Source: Chaetoderma sp. LZ-2023a (Eukaryota; Mollusca; Caudofoveata; Chaetodermatida; Chaetodermatidae). From it: a stretch of DNA of 64,000 nucleotides. The stretch's first letter is position 1; every line of letters starts with the position of its first letter. The position numbers were made by a program, and so were the translations under genes. The DNA lies in the NCBI GenBank assembly GCA_034401795.1, contig CM067369.1:142491057-142555056 (forward strand), given 5' to 3'. Below the pieces are notes generated by a model, which saw only the letters and a program-made list of their open reading frames with translations, did not search any database and was not told where the DNA came from. Positions 37,735-48,122 of this stretch are shown here, one piece after another.

Positions 37735-37892
37735 AACATTTGCTTATTAATGTCCATTTTTGGGCCAAGAGAAGAGTATTTTTGAAAATGTACCATTGAA
37801 ATGACTGTTTCAGTTATCGAGTCACGCATTCAAGTGGTACATTTTCAAAGGTTCTCTTCGCTTGGCCTGCAAGTGGACATTTCTCAATGCCA
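37735..37892. repeat. Hairpin repeat family R2, copy 4
   Basis: AATGTCCATTTTTGGGCCAA, TTTTTGAAAATGTACCATTG, then inverted GTGGTACATTTTCAAAGGTT and TTGGCCTGCAAGTGGACATT. Confidence 0.8.
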
Positions 37893-38154
37893 CTCCAGAA
37901 GCCGTTTTTTGTCTTGACTAGTAAAGCATTAAAAAGCGGGCAAGTGGGCAGGCAGGCAGATAGATAATAGACAGTATCCATCTCTACCATGCAGCAAACA
38001 ATAGGGAAGGGAGGCTATGTACATGCTTGATAGATAGATGATCGCTACTATGACGTAATTGGTTGCTACTGCAATACATCACATGTCACCATATTGAAGA
38101 TTTCTGATGTCTATCCTGTTCCTATGCTACGTATACGTTTTTATGCGGTATACT

Positions 38155-39700
38155 TGACTATGAAGTCTCTTCCGTTTTGGGTAAGGTTTGTATGTAAGGT
38201 TGCTGCGACAACCCACCTTACCGAGAACGAAAGAAATAGATATCGGCTCGCCTCGTTTGTAGATGAACTTTAACGATACTTGTATTCGATATCCGGGCCT
38301 GATCTGACTGACTACTAGAACTTGCAGGTAAGCTACGGTGATCTTCCGTAGTCTCCAGAGTCAACAACAAACTATGTGTCAAACTTTTGCCTTGTATTAA
38401 TATCACAAGGTGATCGTTTTATTCGCTAACTTAACTGTATAGTAAACCTACAAAGTCGGTAACTTTTACTGTTACCAGTTTACGTATTTATGATTCGCTA
38501 ACTTAACTGTATAGTAAATCTACAAAGTCGGTAACTTTTACTGTTACCAGTTTACGTATTTACGATTCGCTAACTTAACTGCATAGTAAATCTATAAAGT
38601 CGATAACTTTTACTGTTACCAGTTTACGTATTTACGACGGATTAATTCAATGTTTCCTAACCTTTCACAATGAACTAGCATTACTCCCAGCTGCTCTGGT
38701 TTGCTATACTATTCAAACTAGCTCTTGCCTACTTAAAGCCATTCAGCAAGAGCGTTTCACAAGGTGCGAGGCGGACCGGACCCCGAACTAAAGTTAAAGT
38801 CCCGTTTATATACCATTTTCGTTTCTATTCTCCCTCCATCTTGGTTTCGTACCGCTGGAGGGTGTTCTGATTCTCATTGGATTATGACATCACTGCGACC
38901 AATCAAAACTCCCACCCTCCCGACTGGGGCGGGCGCCTTTTACCTAGCGCGTTTGGGATTCCTGTTGGATTAGCACGTCATTTCTGATGGATGACTTGCC
39001 ACAAATGACGGATGCTTATTTGATAGCAAGGCTTATTGGTGAATTAGCTTGCCTCTAATTGATACGTTTTCGATAGTAACTTTCGGTTGTGCCCTTTAGT
39101 GCCTACAGGATGCTACTATGTCCATGTCCTGTCCATTACCTATTAGTCGACAACTTGTAGAATGCTAGAGTTAATCGGCACACTAGTTACCATTGCACCC
39201 AGCTGCCTCCGCTTATCTGGCCACGAGAATTCATGGGAACACAGACCGCTACGTAATTAACTAAGTCCGTTTGTCATATCTACTTCCTTAATTGACTCCA
39301 AGATTCCAAACTGGTGCTAATCATCAAAAGTCATACTCGATTCAGTTTCTGCGGATTGTACCCGCGCACTAACCGATGTATCCATTGCCAGTCATCCAGT
39401 GCTGATAATATATATCTAAATAATAAGATGCTGGTTATACATCTAAATATACAGGGTGACATAGCGCACTAGCTGACGTATCCATTGCCAGTCATCCGGT
39501 GCTGATAATATATATCCAAATAATAAGATGCTATAGTTGATGCTCATGCATTCAGATGCTCATGCATTCAATCATACACAGTGACATAGTCTCTTAGCTT
39601 ACCTGGTGTTCAAACATGTAATTTCACCGAGGTCTTATACTCGTAAATATAAGATGTGCGCAGGGTCATGACTCCCTACGTACAGTCCGATATCTACACA
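38155..39700 (-). repeat. 3' LTR of the Gypsy element
   Basis: On the minus strand it runs TGTGTAGATATCGG ... GACTTCATAGTCA. It has internal tandem repeats: a ~70-bp unit beginning ATTCGCTAACTTAACTG three times (about 38422-38635) and a ~107-bp unit with CCATTGCCAGTCATCC twice (about 39366-39535). The reverse complement pairs with the solo LTR at 21564-23060. A CCAAT-type ATTGGT and GATGTCATAAT patch near 38880-38910 matches the promoter patch there. Confidence 0.85.
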
Positions 39701-39713
39701 TGCCCCTCAACTG
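39701..39713 (-). other. Polypurine tract
   Basis: Minus-strand CAGTTGAGGGGCA lies directly against the TG start of the LTR, the expected place of the plus-strand primer in LTR elements. Confidence 0.7.
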
Positions 39714-40170
39714 AAGTTAATTAACCATCTCTCTAGGCCTACAGAGAGTGACAATTAACTCGTTGTGCACTATCAACAAACCTACACTGCCATACCAGAC
39801 ACCTCCAGACTATGTCACAATCATAACTACGTCATTACGTACTTCAACAACAGTAATTAAACATGTCCGGGTAACGGAATATCATGCGCAATGACCGTCC
39901 CCGGAAACATAGGAAAACAGCATAATCCTATACAAATTACAAACTTGTCCGGGTAATGGAATATCATGCACAACTGACCATCCCCGGAAACACATTAATA
40001 GCATCATTAAATATAATGGTATAATATGCTTAGTATAATAACAGCAATAACATCTTGAATCCACAGTGCAATACCATTACAAATCATGTTCAATTAATAA
40101 ACAACAATATAAAGTCATTTTCCTACCATGAGGTGTTCCATATACAGCATATGAAGTTAACTCTTAAATG
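39714..40170. other. Non-coding part between env-like gene and LTR
   Basis: Contains a duplicated segment (CCGGGTAA.GGAATATCATGC at 39868 and 39949), with no frame. Confidence 0.5.
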
Positions 40171-42084
40171 TCATTGGGGTGATTCCATGCGATCACCGAG
40201 ATCTATGTTAGGTTCACCAATGTCACCATACAACTCCACGTCAATCCCGTGGTCAGCCATCGGGTCGATCTCAGTCCTGGCAACAGCGTTAGGCGATGAC
40301 CCGGCCAACATCTCCACCATTACCGGCAGGGCTGCAGTTCCCCGCAGGGGCAGAGGATGAATCTGACATGGCGCACTACTATGGACCGCAGGTGGCTTGC
40401 ATTTACTACAAATCCACATGCGTTGTAAGATGCCACATTTATACAAAATAAACACTACAACAATTATCACAACGAAGGAGCCCGTTGCATATGATACGAA
40501 AGAGCGTACTCCAATGCCATCGACCATCACTGGGTCGATCGCGGATAGCGGTGCTAGCGGCACGTACTTGGATTTTTGTAAATGGTTCCATGGTTGCATT
40601 TTCAAATGATTCACAATCATGGACCGGTTAAGAACTCTGGTCACATCCATATGGGGCATCTCAATGGCCAGGCTAACCCGAGTGTACGTCCGACTGTAAG
40701 ACGCCACAGGCTCGAATCGCCAGCCCTTCCCGCTATAACCACATTCACCAGACATTAAAGCATACACTCCATTACTCACCACACACCGGTCGGTCAGTCG
40801 TCCGTCGCAGTGTATATCTATTGTTTCGCCGAACGTTTGCAATACAACGCCTATTTTCTTATGGGAAAACAATTTACTAGCGATTACGTTGGATTCCGAC
40901 AGATGAATGCTACACGTACTATCGGTAGTGTTCGTTAACAGGCTCACTATGCAGAGCACGTGGGTCTTATCGACCCTTAGCTGACCCTGACACACCCTAG
41001 GACCGGTACCGCGAGACCCAGATGCAGTGAAGTACCATCCAGTCTTCGTATCAAGACCGATGCTAGTCCGGCCCACCTCTACTTGCACGTAAAACCCCAT
41101 GGTGGCCAATGGTTCGGGCCACGAATGCAGACCGTACTCTATGTACCTACCCTCGTCGATTAACGGTAACGTCGCTATGTAGTGCAACATATTGTCGTCC
41201 CTCCACAACGGGTAAACCACCACATTCCGGTAGTACCACAGGTACGGGTGTATCAGCTGGTTCCCCACTCCGACATGTTTCGATACCGATGTCAGGTCAG
41301 CGGGACTGAATAGTTCCTCAGTCAGTCTTCCTAACTCCAGAGATGCGGTCCGTCTATGGAATTGCTCGGCCATCTTTTGGTAGTCATAGACCACATATTC
41401 GGCTGAGTCTACTATATGCCCGAGGCGCACCAGGGCGTATATTTCGGTTTGTCTTCTTTCCTGTATACGTAATACTTTGCTCATGTTGCCGGCCACCTCG
41501 ACCAGTCTGTCCTCGAGCTCGTTGATGCGGTCCGTGTTCATGTTAATGTCATGGAACGCCAATTTCACATGAGATGCTAACTCGTTCGCGAAATGCACTA
41601 TCCTATCCACATTAGTCATCGCCTTCTTTACTACATCTCGGATAGCATCCATATCACCGGACATAGCAGTTCCGAACAGGGACGAGGCAATGTCCCTTAC
41701 GAAATTAAACAATCCCCGTTTCTGTCGGGTCTGGGTTCTATGTACCATCGTTTGTTGAGTTCTTAGAGCGATTCTTCGCGCTCCGTATATCCTGTGTTGC
41801 AGGCCGAATATATCCTCCTTGTTTATGAAAGAGGTCCTGCTACTGAAATTCGCAACAAGGCCAATCATTTGGGCCAACCATCCTAGAAACTCCTTCGGCA
41901 AATACGGATGGTCAATGGACACTACCACCGTCCATTCTGCCCTTATAACAGATATGGTTTCAGGTTTGGTGATCATGACACTGTTCGGTAATCGATACAT
42001 GCTAGAATCCTTACATACACTAGGGATACTGGCTGCTTTATTTACCAATGCAACTAACACCACCACTAACTGAAAGGAATACAT
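40171..42084 (-). CDS. env: Envelope-like glycoprotein of the Gypsy element (baculovirus F type)
   Basis: 637 codons open. Residues 1-19 form a signal peptide (MYSFQLVVVLVALVNKAAS). Near residue 120 a basic RQKR, the kind cut by furin, is followed by GLFNFVRDIASSLFG, a fusion-peptide-like start. A heptad-rich segment follows (about 140-215), then Cys-containing ectodomain and one membrane span (FVVIIVVVFILYKC, about 545-560), with a tail of some 80 residues. This is the layout of errantivirus envelope proteins related to baculovirus F. It looks whole as a frame. In the family it is expressed from a spliced RNA. Fossil status follows from the incomplete element around it. Confidence 0.8.
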   Translation of the reverse strand: MYSFQLVVVLVALVNKAASIPSVCKDSSMYRLPNSVMITKPETISVIRAEWTVVVSIDHPYLPKEFLGWLAQMIGLVANFSSRTSFINKEDIFGLQHRIYGARRIALRTQQTMVHRTQTRQKRGLFNFVRDIASSLFGTAMSGDMDAIRDVVKKAMTNVDRIVHFANELASHVKLAFHDINMNTDRINELEDRLVEVAGNMSKVLRIQERRQTEIYALVRLGHIVDSAEYVVYDYQKMAEQFHRRTASLELGRLTEELFSPADLTSVSKHVGVGNQLIHPYLWYYRNVVVYPLWRDDNMLHYIATLPLIDEGRYIEYGLHSWPEPLATMGFYVQVEVGRTSIGLDTKTGWYFTASGSRGTGPRVCQGQLRVDKTHVLCIVSLLTNTTDSTCSIHLSESNVIASKLFSHKKIGVVLQTFGETIDIHCDGRLTDRCVVSNGVYALMSGECGYSGKGWRFEPVASYSRTYTRVSLAIEMPHMDVTRVLNRSMIVNHLKMQPWNHLQKSKYVPLAPLSAIDPVMVDGIGVRSFVSYATGSFVVIIVVVFILYKCGILQRMWICSKCKPPAVHSSAPCQIHPLPLRGTAALPVMVEMLAGSSPNAVARTEIDPMADHGIDVELYGDIGEPNIDLGDRMESPQ

Positions 42085-42151
42085 GATGCTACACTACTGC
42101 GAGGTTCACAGGTACAATTTAGTAGTCAGATGATAACTATTGGCGGCTTTG

Positions 42152-42514
42152 TCACCTTATAATTGCCTCTATACGCTCGATGAAGTCATCGTGTAGAGCA
42201 CGCCCAAAAGCGCCAATCCTGACTCGCGTGTTGTTCGTTTCGACGTCAGGCACATGACTGCGCTTGCGCATAAAGTAACAGGGCGTTGGCATCGTTTCCA
42301 TTGGTTCCGGCACACTATCGGGTACCTCCTCCGAGCTGTCCATCACCACTGATGGAGGAGTCACGTGAGTTTCCATCGGTGTCTCATGGTTTCGAGTCTC
42401 ACTCGTACCAGGTTGACTGATGTTATTATCAACCATCTTACCCACCTTACTCACCCTCGGTTCATCATCAGAAGCTGGTCGCTTCCTACGAGCTCTCTGA
42501 CCAAGGGTTGCCAT
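42152..42514 (-). CDS. Small middle frame between pol and env-like genes
   Basis: 120 codons: a basic N-terminus (RARRKRP), an acidic Ser/Pro/Met-rich middle and a C-terminal segment GAFGRALHDDFIERIEAII. No family recognised. The same strand and tight spacing suggest it belongs to the Gypsy element, perhaps an accessory protein or a separately spliced leader. Confidence 0.45.
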   Translation of the reverse strand: MATLGQRARRKRPASDDEPRVSKVGKMVDNNISQPGTSETRNHETPMETHVTPPSVVMDSSEEVPDSVPEPMETMPTPCYFMRKRSHVPDVETNNTRVRIGAFGRALHDDFIERIEAIIR

Positions 42515-42669
42515 GGGCTCGGGTTTTGGCCCTTATTCGGACCTTGGGAGCATCATCACCCTTGGATGATGGCTATCTTTCGTACCCTTCGCAGGGTTAC
42601 GAACAGGGCGTGGCCATACCTTCTTGTCCCAGCACATTTCTCAGTCGACTACGCATAACTTAGATATAT

Positions 42670-44904
42670 TCAGGACGCGCACCTTCCCAGACCTTTGATG
42701 CCGGACATGAGCCACTGGCCCATTGATCTTAAAGATCTCATATTCGGGGTCACCTGCGAGGTCAACTTCATGCGTTCCTCCGCCTTTACGACCACTGAAT
42801 CACCCACCTTAAACACACCAGCGTTTGCACGCTTGTCAATCTGCTCACGGTGGACCTCACGAGACCTAGCCATTTCCATACGAGCGCACAGTAGGGCATT
42901 GTTGAGACATGTCAGTCTCTCACCCAGATCCTGCGATGCGTCTACTGGAATAGCACACGGCAGTCTTGCCCGTTGACCGTAGGTCAGATAAAATGGTGTG
43001 TATCCTGTCGTGGAATGACGAGTATTGCGATACGCGGTTAACGCCGCACCCAATTCATCCTCCCACGTATGAGAAGCATTGTTAACCCCTTTCTGGATTA
43101 AGTCCTTAAGGGTCCGATTGAACCTCTCGGTACGCCCATTGGTTTGTGGGTGGTAGGGACTCGATCTTCTATGGTCGATCCCATGCTCTCTAAACCGCTC
43201 TTCTAGCGACTTAGAACAAAACTCCTTCCCCTGATCCATTATTACCATCTCAGGGATACCATGACGAGCGACGTACTCGTTGAAGAACTTGTCTTCAACA
43301 TTTTGAGACATCTTAGCTGGAATCGGATACGCTTCTGCCCACGCAGAACAGTGATCGACTATCGTCATGATATACACGTTACCTTTATTCGACTCCAACA
43401 GTGAACCTACCAAATCCATACCGATTATCTGACTCAGATAAGTGGGCATCTCACTGTACCTCGGTCGAGTCGTGACAGGTCGGTTAACCTGGCACGTCAT
43501 GCACATCTCTAGCATACATACCACGTCTTTCCTTAAAGACGTCCATACAAATGAATCTCTTACCATACCGATAGTCTTCTTCAGACCTTGGTGACCAGCT
43601 TGTTCATGAGCTTTCCGGAGCACTTTCTCGCGGAACAGGGTAGGTAAGACAATTCTGGGGTACTCAGCGTCCAACGCTGAAGGCGTAATTAAAGAATACA
43701 GAATACCGTTCTTGACCATGTACTCCTCCGGGGTCTTCTTAAACAACTCCGGGTATTCCTTGGTTTGCTCAGTACACAACTCGTCGTAGGGAACGTCAAA
43801 TACCTCTAGAGGGACGTGCGGCAACACACCCTCGTCCACATCCGGTATGACAAAATCGCCTGTGTCTAGGGTGGCGATCTCCACCGGGCGACGTAACCTG
43901 GACAACATGTCCGCTCGAATATTCTTCGAGCCTTGGATGTATTCAATCTTACATCCATACTCGGCAATCAGCACCACCCAGCACTGCACTTTCGTGTTTT
44001 TAACCTCTCCCACAAACAAACTCTTTAGGGGTTTGTGGTCAGTATACACGGTGAACTGCGCGCCAAATAGATAAGGCCTAAGCATCTTCAATGCGTATAT
44101 CACAGCATAAGCTTCCTTCTCTATTACAGGCCAGTTTAGCTGACTGTCCTTCAGGGTAGAGCTTACATACTGTATCACCCTTTCTATACCCTTATCATCT
44201 ACCTGTACCAATATCGCCCCTATCGCATAGCTAGATGCATCAGTATAAAGCTTATACGGAGCATTTAAATTCGGATAGGTGAAAACCATCTCACTACACA
44301 GCAAGTTTTGTAATTTCTTAAACGCTTGCTGTTCCTCCTTACCCCATTCAAAACGTTTATATTTCTTAGTCAATTCTATCAAAGGCTTAGCAATTTCGGC
44401 ATAGCCATGCACACAAGAGCGGTAATAACCTGTAGCTCCAAGGAAACTTCTCACCTCACCCACATCGCATGGCGGTGACATTTCTCTTATGACCTTGACC
44501 TTCTGAACCTGAGGAGCCACCCCTTGTGCCGAAACACGATACCCCAACAAGTCCACAGACATACGGGCAAATTCGCATTTCTTTTTCTTAACCTGCAACT
44601 TATACTCTTGAATCCTACGCATAACTGTACGCAAATGTTGTGCATGTTCAGCCGGGTTTCTTGAATATACGACTACATCATCAACGAAAACATGCAAATA
44701 TTTTCCCACGAATTCTCGGAAAATATCGTTCATTGCCCTCTGAAATACGGCACCTGAGTTGCAAAAACCAAAAGGCATCCGAATAAAGTCGAACAAACCT
44801 TCACTGCAAACGAATGCTATTTTCTCTATGTCTTGGCTGTCCATTGGTATCTGCCAATAGCCAGACTTCAAGTCCATAGTCGAAAATATTGTTGCGCCGC
44901 GCAT
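42670..44904 (-). CDS. pol: Gypsy pol: RT (partial), RNase H, integrase
   Basis: 744 codons from the first Met. RT motifs: STMDLKSGYWQIPM at the start, FGFCNSGAVFQRAMN, and the catalytic FVDDVVVYS near residue 75. RNase H: LYTDASSYAIGAIL and YTDHKPLKSLF (about 225-300). Integrase: an HHCC zinc finger (HEQAGHQG...CMTCQ, about 430-470), catalytic core with IGMDLVGSL, IMDQGKEF and PQTNGRTERFNR (about 490-610), then a C-terminal GDSVVVKAEER segment. The N-terminal part of RT is not represented in the window; homology extends a little beyond the first Met to about 44940. Family order RT-RH-IN is that of Ty3/Gypsy. Confidence 0.85.
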   Translation of the reverse strand: MRGATIFSTMDLKSGYWQIPMDSQDIEKIAFVCSEGLFDFIRMPFGFCNSGAVFQRAMNDIFREFVGKYLHVFVDDVVVYSRNPAEHAQHLRTVMRRIQEYKLQVKKKKCEFARMSVDLLGYRVSAQGVAPQVQKVKVIREMSPPCDVGEVRSFLGATGYYRSCVHGYAEIAKPLIELTKKYKRFEWGKEEQQAFKKLQNLLCSEMVFTYPNLNAPYKLYTDASSYAIGAILVQVDDKGIERVIQYVSSTLKDSQLNWPVIEKEAYAVIYALKMLRPYLFGAQFTVYTDHKPLKSLFVGEVKNTKVQCWVVLIAEYGCKIEYIQGSKNIRADMLSRLRRPVEIATLDTGDFVIPDVDEGVLPHVPLEVFDVPYDELCTEQTKEYPELFKKTPEEYMVKNGILYSLITPSALDAEYPRIVLPTLFREKVLRKAHEQAGHQGLKKTIGMVRDSFVWTSLRKDVVCMLEMCMTCQVNRPVTTRPRYSEMPTYLSQIIGMDLVGSLLESNKGNVYIMTIVDHCSAWAEAYPIPAKMSQNVEDKFFNEYVARHGIPEMVIMDQGKEFCSKSLEERFREHGIDHRRSSPYHPQTNGRTERFNRTLKDLIQKGVNNASHTWEDELGAALTAYRNTRHSTTGYTPFYLTYGQRARLPCAIPVDASQDLGERLTCLNNALLCARMEMARSREVHREQIDKRANAGVFKVGDSVVVKAEERMKLTSQVTPNMRSLRSMGQWLMSGIKGLGRCAS

Positions 44905-44939
44905 CGAGTAAAAAATATCGGCCTGATGTGCCGTGGACG

Positions 44940-45373
44940 AGGTCTATATATCTGCCACATCACCTGGTGGCTGAGCCACTGGCTAGCTGTCTCCAATGTG
45001 AAGTTGTGGCCCTTGCGACGTGCAGCCTCGAGTAGTTGAGGGGGCTCACGGTAATATCCACCAGGCTGATAGTAGAGTTCCTCAAGAAAGACGGGTGATT
45101 TCATCACTGACGTCCACTCCCGTCCTGTCACGCACAGCCTGGGTGATTTTATCACTGACGTCCTCTCCCGTCCTGTCACGCACAGCCTGGGCGAACTCTA
45201 AACAGATGAACAGACGGCCGTCATTCATTCGCCTATCACTGAAGACCTCCTCAAACACCTCCGTACACCGGCATCTAGTCTCTGCTGGATCCTCACTGAA
45301 CGGTAGTTTATCGACTAACCCTCAGAAGTTAAGTATCTTGACCAGGTCATACAGAGACGCCATCCTTATATAG
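44940..45373 (-). pseudogene. Polinton-type integrase, N-terminal region, remnant
   Basis: Minus-strand frames read EELYYQPGGYYREPPQLLEA and FTLETASQWLSHQVMWQIYR, the pattern of the N-terminal zinc-binding/linker region before the DDE core of Polinton integrases (YY.P..PG.Y.....L..A ... V..WL..Q..). The catalytic core is absent: the sequence passes into Gypsy reverse transcriptase near 44940. The upstream part has a duplicated AVRDRTG.DVSD segment. The region is broken. Confidence 0.6.
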
Positions 45374-45779
45374 CATGGCTTAAATGTTCGCCGACCCAGA
45401 TGGCCGCGAGTGCTATGGCAACGTACGGTAGCCATGGGCCTGTGACCCCAAAGAACGTACCTACTCCTGAGGCGATGGCTGGTATGGCTTCAGAAATCTT
45501 CTCCACACCATGGAGAGCATTGTTGGAGATCTTGCGGACCATCTCGCCAGCCTTCATTTTGATCAGAGCGATCAGAGCCCCAACTGCTGCCAGTGGCCCA
45601 ATAGAACCTTTTACGTAAGTGAGATAGATTCCTTTCGCTCTGTGTACTAGCTTGCGGGAGTCAGGCTCTACATCATCATACTGACCACCGACCTCGTAGT
45701 CTGCATCATAATCTTCCTCATCATAGTCCTCGTCATCTATATCCTCGACTGGATCTTCATAAGCCTCTGGTTCATACAT
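45366..45779 (-). CDS. Acidic membrane protein of the Polinton-like element
   Basis: 137 codons. Residues 1-45 are extremely acidic with tyrosines (EDIDDEDYDEEDYDADYE). The rest is basic then hydrophobic, with likely membrane segments at about 55-70 (GPLAAVGALIALIKM) and 108-130 (GPWLPYVAIALAAIWVG). Unknown family; small membrane proteins of this kind are common among virus-like elements. Confidence 0.55.
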   Translation of the reverse strand: MYEPEAYEDPVEDIDDEDYDEEDYDADYEVGGQYDDVEPDSRKLVHRAKGIYLTYVKGSIGPLAAVGALIALIKMKAGEMVRKISNNALHGVEKISEAIPAIASGVGTFFGVTGPWLPYVAIALAAIWVGEHLSHAI

Positions 45780-45829
45780 ATCTGTCGCTGGGGACAGCTA
45801 TATAGTAGCTTTAAACTGTAGACTATAGC

Positions 45830-46195
45830 ATGGCATCTGCAATCTTGTGTTTGCCTTAGCGAACTGGGGACTCAGCTTCGCCGACAAGAAGGCGGCAGAG
45901 GTCGAGCATGAGCGTCATAACCAGGCGATGGAGAAGCTGTCTAAGGAGAAGTTTAAATACAGCAAAGCACTCAAGCATATGCGCCAGAGGGAGGCACGCC
46001 GATGACAACTCCGAGCTCAGGCCAACCAGAGCATCAAAGAGGCAGATGAAAGTCTCGATGAGTACTACGAGGCTGTATCTGAGCCAACACTCGACTATGA
46101 AGTATCGACAGGTCAGAAGACAGCAGAGCTTATAGCAGTGGTGGCAGCTGCAGCTGTGATGACAGAAGTCATGCTCTCCACACACTCAAGCTGAA
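45830..46195 (+). pseudogene. Coiled-coil protein remnant with C-terminal membrane segment
   Basis: The plus strand reads FADKKAAEVEHERHNQAMEK and RAQANQSIKEADESLDEYYE, strongly helical and charged, then TAELIAVVAAAAVMTEV, a hydrophobic end. The minus-strand frame here is its shadow. Broken; function unknown. Confidence 0.45.
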
Positions 46196-46199
46196 TACC

Positions 46200-47251
46200 T
46201 GATGTGTTCGATACGCATACCTTAGCATAGCCAAAGTAAAGTACCGTCACACCTAATGAGTGAGTCCCAGCTATGAGGTTTCTGATGTTGATGCTGAGCC
46301 GGTTGCCCTGATTAGGTGGGATGTTCCTGCCCCCGAGGTGGTGACGGCCCTCGAGTGCCGACTCGAGGTCATCGCTTCCACTGGTTAGTCGCGGAAGTGC
46401 ATATGACTTAGTTTTCTGTCTGTAGAGTTGGCAGTCAGCCAGCTCGCGTACCTCACCAGAACATTGGTCCCAGCAACCACAAGCTTGAAGTCGTCTAGCT
46501 TATCCACCTGCTGGATGGCTCCTCCCTTCTGAACCAGGACCGCAACAGCAACACAGTCCAATGCACCATGATGCAATGTCAGCTCTACCCGTTGGTTAGC
46601 TGTGGCTTGGACCTGCTGGTGTTCTCGCTCTACATGCACGATCCGCTGTTTGGAACCCGTTTGCTTCAGTTCCTGGTCATTCTCGTCATGCCAGACATGA
46701 AGTCTTGGAGTAATCATTGTCGCATCTCCGAGCTGCTCAGTGTACACCCGGAGGAACAGCCTATCCTGCATGGCAGCCGGATTCACGTGTGTGTTCTTGA
46801 GGAGGGTTAAGAGTGGAACTGCCACAGGCTTCTCGACACCTGCCCATGGTTCAAATTCCGTCAACTCCTCATTGCACCCCACAGCGTAGTACCCCTTTCC
46901 CTTCGCATAGAAGGTTGGTCCATGAGCCAGCGGACCTAGGACTCGGTACCCATCGTTCACATAGGTGGTGTCCATGGTGTTGTTGCTCTGCACGATCTCC
47001 CACCTGTTCAGAACCTGCGGGAGCTCTACTGTCTGTTCTACTGTGGTCTGAAGCTTGAACTCGAGTGTCATGCTCTTGATCTCGTGGATCTGTGCCGAGA
47101 TTGTAAAGTCGATGTACTTCCCAGTAGCGGACAAAGGGTTCTCATCGTGTATACTGGCTCGAATGACCGTGAGGCAGTCCTTCCGAGGATCAGTGCGGTG
47201 CGATGGCGCAGGTTCAATGGCCCCATCTGGATGTTGCACATACTGCAGCAT
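46200..47251 (-). pseudogene. Candidate jelly-roll structural protein, remnant
   Basis: A 288-codon frame (46385-47251) is rich in alternating hydrophobic strands (CLTVIRASIHDENPLSATGK, IDFTISAQIHEIKSMTLEFK, RLFLRVYTEQLGDATMITPR), compatible with a beta-sandwich capsid protein. A further minus-strand segment below it (46200-46380) reads GNRLSINIRNLIAGTHSLGV with the same character. Assignment to a capsid role is inference from composition and context; a Polinton major capsid protein is usually longer. Confidence 0.4.
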
Positions 47252-47290
47252 ATTTAAGGTCTAGGTATATAGAGGTTTTAAACGGCTGCC

Positions 47291-48110
47291 ATGTTTGGTA
47301 AAGTTCTCCAGAAGATTGTCTATAGGCAGCAGGACAAGTCGGCACGACAGCCATGGCATGCACTGTTCCACTGTGACAGGGTCCGAGGACTGCTTCGTGA
47401 CATCAACATTATCCACGAGCAAGCCAAGGTCACACCTCCGTCTGATGCGGAGATACTGGCCGCCATAGAGGAAGGAGCGCCAGCTCGTAGTACAACAGAT
47501 CTCCTGACTCGGATACTCTACCAGACGTTTGACAGCACCCAGGGCAGGGCACTCAACCTACCTGTGGCCCAAACCAACAGTCCTGTTATTCTAGCTCTCC
47601 AAAGGGCGAGGATCGATCCCAAAGATCTACTGACGGTCGGGAAGTGTGCTGCCATATTTAGCCTCCATAGCCAGGAAGAGTGAGATATGCTGGATAGCTT
47701 CCAGTCTGGAGCAAATGACTACTTCAGGGAGGAGGTCAGTGCCGGTGTAGCGCAGAGCCACGACACTGGTCATGCAGAAGGTACTCAGGAGGGGGTCACT
47801 GTTGGCCGCAAGGAGGCTGTTGAGCACATCTTCAACAAAAGGGCGCAGGAGATTGGCCCGACATCTGGCAGCATTTCTGAAATTCCCAGATAACTACCAG
47901 GACTACCTCATCAAATCCGCTCGCAAGTCAGTTGCTCATTGCGCATGGGCAAAGTGGGTAGAGTTTAAGTGACAGGCTTCTGCCGAAACTGACGAAGTTC
48001 CTCAAGCTTCTGACGAAGTTCCTCCAGCTTCTGATGAAGGTCCTCAAGCATCTGACGAAGTAGCGGAGACGGACGAAGTTCCTCAGCCCTGATGAAGGAA
48101 AAAAGTTGCG
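47291..48110 (+). pseudogene. Unknown protein region with acidic C-terminal repeat
   Basis: A 130-codon frame starts MFGKVLQKIVYRQQD and is predicted mostly helical, with no known domain. Downstream plus-strand frames continue to 48110, ending in a repeat of the EVPQASD type (TDEVPQASDEVPPASDE). Codon composition stays coding-like across the stretch, which is broken. It starts 40 bp from the divergent 46385-47251 gene, so a shared promoter is likely in between. Confidence 0.4.
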
Positions 48111-48122
48111 TCCGACAGTCTG

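Larger units (their letters stand above)
38155..44940 (-). mobile_element. Ty3/Gypsy retroelement with envelope-like gene, incomplete fossil
   Basis: On the minus strand, from about 44940 leftwards: reverse transcriptase (partial), RNase H, integrase, a small middle frame, an envelope-like gene, a purine tract and one LTR. Gag and protease, and a second LTR, are not seen. The right edge meets the Polinton-like element. The envelope gene relates it to errantivirus-type Gypsy elements. The LTR differs appreciably from the related solo LTR at 21.56 kb, so the family is old; the long pol and env frames suggest this copy is younger than that. It is incomplete, with at least one clear break in structure. 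Confidence 0.85.
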
